Assembly: GCA_011009095.1 (NCBI GenBank)
Contig: VTPC01089973.1
Span: 383,275-447,274, forward strand
Reading direction: 5' to 3'
DNA: 64,000 bases
Origin: Ignelater luminosus
Lineage: Eukaryota; Arthropoda; Insecta; Coleoptera; Elateridae
The notes beneath the pieces are model-generated. The model had not been told where the DNA came from. It ran no database searches and saw only the letters and a list, made by a program, of their open reading frames with translations. Shown here one piece after another: positions 23,901 through 35,900 of the stretch (its first letter is position 1; the number at the start of each line of letters is the position of its first letter). Made by a program: the position numbers and the translations under genes.

Positions 23901-26900
23901 TTCACATAATTTACCTAAAATTTAAAAAACAAAACTGTTTAAATAGGTTTGTAATTTTAATATGGTAATAGTTACTTTTGTTTGCACTTTCATACTGTAC
24001 ACATATTATTTGGCCCTTAAAAAAAAAACAATTTTTTCATAGTGTTCTGAGAGTGTTGCTCACAGAGAACTTTTTGATTTGTTAGTAGCCAATAATATTA
24101 TTAAAAAAGCGACAACTGCCAATGTCAAGCAGTGTATGTTGTAAAGGAATTATGTACTGATAATTCTGATAAAAATGTGCTTGTTCTCTGTTGAGATAGT
24201 TAAAAAATGGAAAGCTCACAGAATGTCTTCTAACTTTTTAGAAAAACACAACGTATAGTTTAATAAAGCTTTTATCCTTCTCCTTTATTTCAAAACAGAA
24301 AAATCTATTTTACGTATGTGGGGTCATCCAAAAAAGTTATTTGAAACCAGCAGTCAGAAAAACTAAAAAAAGAAAAGTTCACTGCAGTGCCGCCGGAAAA
24401 CATCCTGATCAAGTTTCATACAGACTGGAGCGGTATTTGAAAAGATATGGGGCGTATTTAAAAATTACCGAAATGACGTTGCATTTCGGGGACAAGCACA
24501 AATAATTGCATGGAAAGTTTTTCTAACATTCTATGGTTTTCTTAGGACTTCATTAAAACTGAAAGTGAAATAGAAAAAATTCTTTGGCAAAACCCTAGAA
24601 CATCTTCAACCTGCTTTTGCAGGCTAATCCTCTTTCAGTTTATCAAGGAGATAACAGAAACAATCCAAAAAAAATTTTCTCATATTGAACATCAAATTCA
24701 GGTACTGAAACCGACAAGAGTGTCCATAGGAAATACAAAGATTTTTATAAAACATATGTTACTGGAGATTATTGTTGATGGAGAAGTCTACAACTCCATG
24801 ATGAATAATGCTTCTCAACAAATCTATTATACTATACAGTGAGTTCACATTTCAATGCTCACTATTGGGATCTCGGAAATTATAAGAGATATGAAGTCAG
24901 TTAAATTAGAAGAAATTTGGCTATTTTGGAGATCAATTTACTTATGCTTTTGTTTTTTCAAAAAGGTTCATGGCTCACTAGACATTTGCTAAAAACGAAA
25001 TTATCTTATTTTTTTAAAGTGAAATATGAAGTGAAAATCATTTTTTATCATAGTGTGCCATGACATCTAACACACAAAGTCGTGGATTTTTATTGAATAA
25101 GTTTATTTGTTATGCAAAAATTGCTAAAACAAAATAAATACGTTTTTAAGGTGTTTTACGGGGCATTAGCTGCTTATTTGACGCTATCTGTTAATGCTCA
25201 GTAAAGTATCTTAAAAGTGTCTTTTTTTTATTTTAGCAATTGTTACATAACAAATGTAATTTATCTGACAAAGATCAATGATTTTCATATGTTTAAAGCC
25301 ATGGCAAACTAAGTGGGAAATGCTTTTTATTTAAAAAAAAAAATACGATAATTTCGTTTTTAGCAAATATCTAGTAAGCCGTGAACGCTTTTGAAACCGC
25401 TAAACTATATGTAAAATTATACAGTTGGTTTTACATGCCTGCCAGTATTCATAAGATATTAATACATGGAGCTGATGTCATTGATGCAATGATTGGACAG
25501 CTCTCAGAAGATATGCAAGAAGCCAGGAATAAAGAATATAAAAAAACACGTCAGCTACAAATATTAACCAAGATGTATTAAATAATTTGTTGATTTCTTT
25601 TGACCCTGTAATAGCCACTATTCGTTAACTGCCTGTAAAGAAAACTGAAAGTTTACCTGCACAAGTACTGCGTTTGTTGCTGTTGCTGCAGATTTCCCCT
25701 GAAGATGAAACTATGAATTCAGATAGTGATAGTGACTAGTTTAGGCTTAAGTTTTATACGTGTATGTACGCATAATTATATTGTAATAATGAATAAAAAT
25801 AACTATTAGTTACCATAGTAGTAATTTGTTCTTAGCTTTGTTTATTAAATTTAATTAAATTCATTGATACAAGGATCATAATGTTAATATTCATGCTGAA
25901 TTAATAAGTTAACATATTTTTTTGATATACTCTACATATTAAAGCGTATGTGTTACACTTTACCAGTATTCCTTATTTTGAAATTATAATAATTTTGTGT
26001 ACTTAAGTCAATGAAATTAATCACTGAGCACTGTTAGAAAAGACATGTGGTTCCAAATGGACATAACGAAACATAATAGATCGGGTGTGGTAGTTCAAGA
26101 AGTCCAGACTTAAACCCATTGGACTTCTTCTTGAAGACTCTAGTTTACAAAGAAGAAATCCAAATACTGTTGTGGTGATTTCAAATAATAATATGTTGCA
26201 AAATATGGAAGCAAGCATATTTTGCCAAATTAGAAAATGCCAAGAAGTTAATGGTGCACACATTGAAAATTTATTATAACATTATTTTTATTAAAATAAT
26301 ATAATAAAACCATTTTTCGTAATAGTTTCCAACCTTTAATTGTAAATGTCTAAAATTACATGAAGAAATTCAAGAAGATCTCTTCGCTGGTGCTAAGTTA
26401 CTCATCTTGCTGAGGTCTTTTTGTTTCACATTGCAAGAATACATGAAGTAAAGCAAGTTTTAATTTTTGTATTTTGTGCTTATTGCAATGAAAATATCAA
26501 ACATGTTTTAAGTTGAAATTGGAAGTTTTTTTTATTAAATTCTACCCAAAGCTTATTTTAAGAAAACTGAAATTGCATTATGTAGTGGTTTCTTAAATGC
26601 TTACTGCTATCATAAGATTTATTAGCACAATCGCTGCTCAAAATAAAATGAATTGAACAGAAATTAACATCAATAAATAATTTTGTCACTAGGTCGCATT
26701 TATGAAAACCATCAGCTTTGCAAACAGCACTGTTAGAAAAATCTAATTTGAATTTAATCATACAGTGTTGTCAGATCTCAAGATTTTTAATTGTTCATAT
26801 TTCGAAAACTGGATTTATGGCAAAAATTTAACTTTTTGATTGAGATTTTGATGTAGACTTACGTAATGTGCATATTATGTGCTATTTTACATACACCCTG

Positions 26901-29900
26901 CATATGTAAAAAATATAATATAGCATGGCATGTAATACAAAGTTTATTAGTGGTAACTAGTCTTAAATTACAACAAAAAAATGCTGAACTAATTACTTAA
27001 TTTTTACCACACTAAACTTCTGTGATTTTGACATGTAACAAACAAATGATACTGATTTGACATTTAAAGATAGGTATTTTGGTTAATTAGATTATTCCTA
27101 TCAAAAAAGTATGAATGCTAATCAGATTTTATTTTTTTGTGAATAAACGTTAAGCGTTATCAAAAATTACAAAGATACAAAAAATGTTTCTAAAGAAAAT
27201 ATCTTTTTGGAAAAAAAATTGAAAGTTCTCAGCCTAGGCACTAAAGAGTTATCATCGAATTTATATTGCGACATTTTTGTTTAATACACTTACAACTTAC
27301 TGATGAAAACCAAAACCATCCCGAAACAAGACTTATAGTCACAAAACATACCAGACCAAAAATTATAAAAATTGATGAAAGCCTTCTATTTTTATACGCA
27401 AAATTAATTTTTTTTCAAAAAATTTCCATCCCTTGTACCGACTTAACGAGACGATTTTGGATATAAGTAAGTTAGGTTAAATCTTCCTATTTTGATCCCA
27501 GGAGTCTGCAGTTAAGCTATGTCCTAACCTTTTGGAGACACCCTGTATATGTAATGGAGTTTAATTAATAAAATGATCCATGGATTTGACTATTTTTCCA
27601 CATTCAAAATAATTATAGTTCACTATGAGTGATCAATTTGAAGATTATATTTTCTGAATTCATTACAGATCCGCCATTTGTACCACAAGAAACTTTAAGA
27701 GCTTGGCAAAATAAAAATCATCCTTGGTTAGAACTTTCTGATGTGCATAAAGAAACAACAGAAAATATTAGAGTGACTGTTATACCATTTTATATGGGAT
27801 GCAGGGAATCACATACTACTTCCGTTTATTGGGTAAAGAATAAATTATAGATATTTCTAGATTTTTACATTTATAATGCGATTTTTCAGTGGAGGTATTG
27901 TATCCGTTTAGAAAATCTAGGCTCACTATCAGTTCAATTAAGGGAAAGACATTGGAGGATATTTTCTCTGTCAGGAACTTTAGAAACAGTTAGAGGAAGA
28001 GGCGTTGTTGGTCAAGAGCCTGCATTAACAAGGGCTTTACCAGCTTTTCAGTATAGTAGTCATGTTAGCCTTCAAGCACCCAGTGGACATATGTGGTAAG
28101 AATAATAAAAATTATTTTAATGAAAACAATTGAAATCATTTTGCATCTACAATCATTATTAAAATTATCAGTGTCGTGATATGATTGATAATACTAGATT
28201 AAACATAATGACAGATTTCTTTAAATTAGGTTTATGTGGTTCTTGAAATAATTAAAAATTAATGCAAATTAGTTTAATTTGACTTTTAAAAACCCAGGTT
28301 TTACTCCAAACCACCTTATTTAGTAAGAATGATGGAATTTACAAGTTTCTTGTAAAAACAAGTTTTTAATTTTTATTACTGAATGTTGTCCGTATGATAA
28401 GGCACCAATAAAATTTCATCAACTGTGATTGATCTTGTTGCTTTCATCCTCTGAGCACATTGTCTGGCATCCAAATAAAATATAAACAAGTTGCTGTCCT
28501 TGCCTTTTTATTTTGACAAAAAGTTAACGTTCAGGTAATTAAATCTTTTGGTAAATTTGTTTCGAGTTAGCAACAAATTCCAAAAGAATTACAAATTGTT
28601 TAGTTTGAAATATACATTTCTTTCATCAAATAATATACAGGATGAATCCTAAAAAATAGTGTTGCTATTTATTGTCTAGTATTGATGAATTAAAAAAAGA
28701 AAAATAATGAAACAACTCCAAAAGTGCTACAAACAATTTTTTTTTTAAATAGCACAGATAAATACACTAAAATCTTTTATTAATTTATTAGTAACTTACA
28801 GCTAATTAATTTATACTAAGCTTAAATAACAAATTATTAGAACAAATCAACCACCATGAAGTATTAATTGAGTGAATGCCTTTCCTGCCTATTTTTTAAG
28901 CTTCCTTCGGACCCCCACCATAAGAGCTTGTCCAAAAGATTATATAGAGTTCCAAGACCCTTGGTCGATTGCCTGCCACACAAGAATTTTTTGCCAAACT
29001 TCTCTTTAGGTTTAAATCTTAATTTAGAAGGTACTCTTGCTTTGTTTGTACAATTATATTTTTGTCCAGAGATGTCATTCGAATACTTTTAATTCTTTGA
29101 ACCATAGCTCTTTAAACACCCACTTTTAACAATGATTCTTTTACTTTTAAACTTACATTTTGTCCACTTAAAAAAAGATAATCAACATTTCCACAATCAT
29201 TAAGTTTTTGGAGTATCTTATATAATCCAGATTTACTAGCTTCCTGCTCCATAAAATGTTTAACGGTAATATTTTTGTCATCACGTACTGGACAACACTT
29301 TTAGCTAACACTTCTCTTTCACACTTCTTCATGGTATCTTTATGGTACCACTTTTAACTGAATCTGCATGTATTTATCATTGAGTGATACTTCAAGTGTC
29401 AAATAATATTAAACAACAAAATTCATAGCCACCGTGACTTTAATGTAAACATTCGCCTGCTATGAACTTAGTGAACTTACTTTCAATCCATGCTTTAGTT
29501 TTTTTTAAATGATTCTTGTAGAGATTCTTTTTCTGAATTTATACTTACATGTAAAATTTCGAGAGAAAAAACAATTTTCTTTTAATAACATCTCATACTA
29601 ATTTGAATATTGCTATGTAAATAGCCTCATCATTAGAATCATGTGAAAAAGTATTTGATATTAGATCTCAGTGGCATTGGTTTAGGGGAGAAAAAGTTAC
29701 TCCAGTTTCTTTTTCATTTTCCAGTAAATCACGTCGAAAGATGTTATGTTTTACCAAAACAAAACATTTATTTAACCAATAAAACACAAAAACTCCACCA
29801 CAGAGTATTTAAATCTGCAAAAATACATAAACAGCTTTGTTTCTGCAGATATCAATCCAATGCAAAAAATTGAAATGTAACCATCTCAACATACCTTTTT

Positions 29901-32900
29901 TTTTGATGAGATGGCGCTAAGTTTATTTGCCACAGATCTTTATAAAATTATTATGAATGCAATGTTTGTGTCCAGAAGTAGTAATCACGATGATGCAACG
30001 CCAATAAAAAAGGAAAGTCAGTGGTGTCATTTTTTTACTCAAAAAAGCGTTCACTGGCTTCTAAACTGATGCTACTGAAATCAAATTTTAAATTCTTTTT
30101 CACACAATCCAATACTTCCAGCATGGGATTGTTCACATAGCAAATCTCCTTCAAATCGGACAAGACATTTCCAAGCTATTTGAGAAAAAAATCAGAATTT
30201 TGAAATAAACTCAGAGACAAATGAAGAATTTGTGGTACCTCTATGTCCATGGTTTTTTGGGACACCTTGTATTATACAAAAATAAATTATGGAGATTTTG
30301 TTTTATTTTCACTGCAAACTTGATTAGTGTGCGATATTATTAGAAGAAAGCTGTTTTGCTTCTCTTGAATTTAAACTGAAAGTAGACCTTGTTGTGCAGG
30401 ATGGGTCAAATTGGTTTCGTCATGGGGTATCTGGCTTACTATTAATGATGGTGCATGCTACTTTATCCTGAAATCAAATTTGAAAACAAAATTTGAATAT
30501 CATGGCTTACCTCTGAGATGTTGGCAAAAATAATTTTCAACAAACTCTGAAGGAATCGTTACTGAATTTGCGAAGTCTGTCTGTCTGTATGTCTGTCCGC
30601 ATTTTTTGTCAAATTTTGAAATTTTGACTTCAGATTTGGATTCTGCATTAAAAACTAAAGACAACGTGGTATCTTTGTTTTTTGATAACTCTTCGGGAAC
30701 ATTGTTAAAATGGCCGCCGAAAATGGGAAAATTTTCAAAAATTTTTTTTTACTTTAGAATCGTATTCTACATCAAAAAATAAAACAAACCTGTACTTTTA
30801 GTTTTTTGGTATCACCTCGGGAACATGGTCAGAATGGCCACTAAAATTTGAAAAAAGTAATAGGTAAAACAAGAGTTGGTTGTGGTTATGCTTTGCATTC
30901 GCAGATGGTTTTTCCTAAAAAGAGCTTTTCTCCATTTCTTGCTTATTTGAAGAATTATCAAAACATTTTATCAACAATTCTTTCTACAGATTTAATTTCA
31001 AATAACATGACATGCTTAGTTTTTTTTCAAATTCTACTGTTTTCGAGAAATAGCAGGCAAATAGTTTTTCTTTTTTGTAATGAAATGCATAGTTGGTGAT
31101 GACTTACTTGAAAAGGTTATTGTTTGAGTTTTAGAAATACAGAATGTCCTGTAAATGTCAATAAAGCTTCAGGTAAACATCTTAAACATCTTCTATGAAC
31201 GCTTATTACAAATCTGCAAAAAGAAAACTTCTTCTCAGCTTAATTTTCTTGTGCAAATGGTCAGAAGTTAGCATCTTTAACACTAAATAAACAGAAACCA
31301 AAGAATCGATCCAAATGAAGCCATTACCAATTCAACAAATGAATCTGTTGAAACAACAATTATCTTCTTTTTTTGAAGATGCTGTTAAAAATTGAATTCT
31401 TACCAGAAAATAGATATGACAAACGTACAAGTCTTGGGTGTACTGATAAATCTGATGAAATTAGTTGCCAGCAATTCTTTCAAGTTTTGACAATTTTATG
31501 GTTCATTATCACTGGAATAAAATTGAAAATCTTTTATTTCTTGTGATACTTTGGTTTCTGTATTCAAATAATTTTGTATTTGCGTGCAGCAGCGTTGCCA
31601 AGTTTAAATTTCTTTTTTTGGTTCTTGTTACAAACCTAAGTACGTTGGAACATTCGTGTTTTCAATTTTGGCATCTTAAGAGGTTATGGAAGGCTGCTAC
31701 TTAAAGCTTTATTAGCATTTACAGGACATCCTGTATCTACAGTGAGGTTTTTTTTATCTCTGAACATGTAAATACAACATGTTTAACAACTTTAGCTATC
31801 AACTGTTGAGGCTTAATGTTAACAGAACATGTAAAACATAGTTTTCACAAATCAAAAATAGGAAACAAACAGATTGACACTCTTTGTAGTCGAATTAAAA
31901 AAAATGAAACAGATCAACAGCCCATGGCAAGGCAATTGAAGGTAAATATGTAACTAGCAAAATATGGTTCTACAAGCATTTTATGTGTGCAAAATAATTT
32001 GAGACTTAAATAGTACTAAAATATTTATAAAGTTTAACATTGTAAAAGGGATGCGGTTATTGTTTATATTGAATATACTAGCTTGTGAATTGTCTAGAAC
32101 AATGTATAGCATGATATTGTAATGTTTTGGTTGAGACTGTTTGAATGACCTGGAAAGTTTTAGATTGTATTCCGGTCTTCATTCATATTTTGAAAATTGT
32201 GAATGTTTCTGGATAGAAACGACATGGTGTTCTATTGCATTCAAACAAACGTGCGCGAATTAAAAAGATGCATCAAGAGGGTTCTCACAGACCTGGAAAG
32301 TCAGGGAAAATAAAATTGGTCAGTGAAAGCCAGAGAACTCAGTCTTTTTAATGCCAAAAATCAGGGAAATTGGTGTTTAAATTCCAAAAGTCAGGGAGGA
32401 AATTAATTGGCAGCTGTGTGTTGTATTGAATGGAACTAGTTTACCCATTGTGGTGTTCTCATACTCATTTTGGTGCTAATTTACTTGTTCTTGGTGTGTG
32501 GTCACTTATTTTGATGTTCATGTTTCTCATTTTGGTATGCACTCATTACTGTGCCTTTTTGAGGTTTTACTTTACGTGAAACAGTATCTAGTAAAGCAAT
32601 ATGATAATAAATTGGTATTCTCAGAGATAGGTAATTCAACAACTGCAGGTAATAATTACTTTATTTTATTATATTTTATGAATCAAGTAGTTACATACTT
32701 ATTATAATAATTGGTCATCGCCCAGAGCTAGTTGTGGGCCGATTGCAAAGCTAGAATGTTTACCTACCAAAAATCTCAGAATACTAATGCTTTATAATGG
32801 CAAACACTTTAAGTATTTTATTTCATTGCTGTTTTGGTTGTTTAGATTTCCAATTTTATTTTGTTTTTTCCAGGCTTGTCCCTCCCCCATACAATAATAA

Positions 32901-35900
32901 TGTCCAGTATACAGTGTGTCCAAGATAAGGATGCACAGCATGGGGATCTTGGAAACGGTAAGAGATACAGGATTGGTTAAATGGGATGAAAGTTGAATAT
33001 TTATAGGACCTTTTTGTTGGCGTTTGCAAAATCTAGATATCTTAGATAGTTTCAGAGATATTTAAAAAAAGTAGATTTCTCAATTTTTGTTATTATTTTT
33101 TCTTTTATTTATTTGAAAAGATATTGGAAAACTAAAACCACTTTTCCACTGCCACTTTTTGTTCTCTATTAAAATACGCTAACAAAATTTCTGTACGTTT
33201 CGGTTTCAAGTAATCATCATCAACCTCATTTTTTTAAATAGGCAGAAAAACAATTGAAGATTGTTTTGGATAGCTCTTGTTGTCACGATTCTAATGATGT
33301 AAACTTGATCGGGTTATTTTGATTTCTTATGCTATAAATTAATGCATTCTGCAGTACCCTGGCCTGCATGATCACCTGATCTAACTCCGTTAGATTTCTT
33401 TCCTCTGGGGTTATGTCAAGAATCATGTGCTCAACCAAAATTTTGAAGATGAACAGCAATTATTACAGTTGCTCACAACAGCGTTCACCACAAAAAAACC
33501 AAAACCAAAATAACCCTATCATGTTTACATCATTAGAATCGTGACAACAAGAGCTATTCAAAACAATTTTCAATTGTTTTTCCGCCTATTTAAAAAAATG
33601 AGGTTGATGATGATTACTCGAAACCGAAACGTACAGGAAGTTTCTTAGCGTATTTTAATAGAGAACAAAAAGTGGCAATGGAAAAGTGGTTTTAGTTTTT
33701 TCATATTTCTTCAAATAAAGGAAAGAAAAAATAATAACAAAAATCGAGAAATCTACTTTTTTTAAATATCTCTGAAACTATCCAAGATATCTAGATTTTG
33801 CAAACGCCAACAAAAAGGTCCTATAAATAGTCAACTTTCATCCCATTTAACCGATCCTGTATCTCTAACATTTTCCAAGATCCCCATGCTGTGCATCCTT
33901 ATCTTGGACACACTGTATATAATTGATTTAAATTTCGGTAATTGTATACAATGCACGGAAATTATTAGTCAGGGAAAATACTTAACTCTCATATGGAAAG
34001 TCAGGGAAATTGATTCCAAAATATCTGTGTGAACCCTGGACAAATATAGTAGCTTTTGTCTAACTCATCTGATAAAACAAAGATGGCAAATATTGAATAA
34101 TGAAATACCTAAATCTGTTAGCAACAGCTGTGTGAGTAGTTTAAAGTTACGCAGATGCAGGCAAAACTAAAGGGTTAATAATTTTCTAATGTTCATGTTA
34201 CCTGCAATAATTATATTATACGAATCTATAATTACTAATTATATGATTTTCATAGGAAAAACTACTAATAATGTTGCTAATACAACACATACTATCTCTT
34301 CATAATAAAAAATCGCCATATTTTTGCATGAGGAAACCAGCTCATTTGATAGTAAAAAGTGTCAATCTGTTTCCCATTCTTGACTTATGAAAACTATGCT
34401 TTACATGCTCTGCTAACATCAAGCCTCATCAGTTGATGGCTAAAGTTGTCAATCATGTTTTATTTATTACATTGCCTCAGGGACCTGGACCCAAATGAAA
34501 TAATGGTTTCGGTCCGGTTCTGGTCCAGGTTTAAATATTTATATTAGTTTCGGTTTCGGTTGCAATTTCATATAGAAAATAACTTGTTTACTGTTGTTAG
34601 AATTATATTTTCTGCCAGTTGGCTTGGCCTTTCCACCTATTTCACTTGTCCGTCTTGTCTGTCATATTAGTATTTTTGTATGAAAAAGAAAAATACAATA
34701 TTATGAAACCTAGAAGAGCACCACGTTCTCTGTATTTAAAATAAATAAATAAAAGCAATTTACATAAAATAAAGCGATATATAAATAAACAACATAACTA
34801 TTCAGTTGTTCCATGTATTTTAATTAAGAAAAGCATAATAAATTTCCAAGATATATCCGTTATTTCAACTATCTAGGCGTATATAAGTATCGTCAAAGGT
34901 ATTCTGGGAAGATAGGCAGAGACTACTATTCAATTGTTGTCTTTACAATAGAATTGCAGAAATAAACTGATATAATGAAGTGCCTATACATACAGAAAAT
35001 TGCAACTTTATAATACAAACAGGTCAAGATTCTTACACTAAAACAACAAAGCAAGTAGCAGTCTATCTTCCCAGGTTGCCCTTAATTATACATGGCAATT
35101 CCATTTATGCCAGTCTTTATTTTTAAATTCAATTCTGAGATTGATCAAAAAGACAGACAAAGAAATCAAACAAGAACTTTTTCAGGTAAGTCATGGCCAA
35201 CTATGCATTTCATTACAAAAAAAAAATAAGTGTGCCATGTTATTGGAAATTAAATTTATAATAAGAAATTCCCATAGAATTTTTTGATAAGTCTTCAAAT
35301 AAACAAGACACGAGGAGAAGTTGTTTTTGGAAAAAAAACACTTTTTGCCAATATCTCGGAAATAAGCCATGATATTCAAAATTTGTTTTCACGTTTGATT
35401 TCAGGATAAAAAAGTAGTCTATACTCCTCAAAACTGTTTTTCACTATCATCAATACTAAGCCAGATACTCCCAGATGACAGCCAATTTGACCCACCCTGT
35501 ACATCAATGAATGCATGAAAGATTCCCTACAAGCCCTGCACCAAAAACGTATCATCATTTTTCACTTGAAACACTACTCATGACAGTAATTTAAAACTTC
35601 TAAGACAGTGATTGGTTGATGATAAAGTTTTTAATTGCTTCTGTGTTAAATTTGAAATTAAAAGATAAAAGCAGCCACAACTTTTGTGTTTCAAAATAAT
35701 TATACCAAGTTTTATACAGCTGTAAAGGTTAATAAAATATCATCTTTATGAGAACACAACCAACTATGGTTTCCATTTAAACAAACCCAAGTTTACGATA
35801 TAACTAAAAGATAACAGGATACTTAAAAAATTGGATTCTGCTATCTTAGTAAAATCATAATTATCTAGGACTTTTGCCATTACACTTTTTCTGTACAACC

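Larger units (their letters stand above)
22266..26904 (+). mobile_element. Old Tc1/mariner-like element in POLDIP2 intron 3
   Basis: The left end TATAGAGGATGTATGTAAAA, then TGGCACATAATA, matches the reverse complement of the right end (CAGGGTGTATGTAAAATAGC, then ACATAATA). Between them, in the same orientation, lie an N-terminal/central transposase remnant (23100-23545) and a C-terminal remnant (26030-26279). Other repeats (24833-25395) have inserted between these. The element is about 4.6 kb with its insertions and is clearly inactive. Confidence 0.65.
32279..34036. repeat. GGGTTCTCACAGA-ended element, second nest level
   Basis: The ends GGGTTCTCACAGA and (reverse complement of 34024-34036) GGGTTCACACAGA differ at one base. 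Just inside, the motif AAAGTCAGGGAAA is repeated (32299, 32370, 32390, and 33968, 33998), with the same orientation on both sides. The core is split by the foldback at 32908-33919. Confidence 0.65.
31741..34481. repeat. Outer palindrome of a three-level repeat nest
   Basis: The arms at about 31780-31895 and 34335-34460 are inverted copies: ACAACTTTAGC(T/C)ATCAACTG, GAGGCTT.ATGTTA.CAGA.C, ATGTAAA.CATAGTTTTCA and ACAGATTGACACT can be followed in both. The core is expanded by a second element (32279-34036), which contains a third (32908-33919). All three lie in POLDIP2 intron 5. Confidence 0.75.

Noticed and set aside
27520..27552. Lone ACACCCTGTATAT end near POLDIP2 exon 4
   Set aside because: No inverted partner could be matched, so it was not called as an element.
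29643..29873. 76-codon plus-strand open frame in POLDIP2 intron 5
   Set aside because: Lys/Phe/Leu-rich AT-driven frame without motif or splice support; likely chance.
34480..34570. GGTTTCGGT/CGGTCCGGTTC-type motif cluster
   Set aside because: Short degenerate repeat with no ends or partner; no function can be supported.
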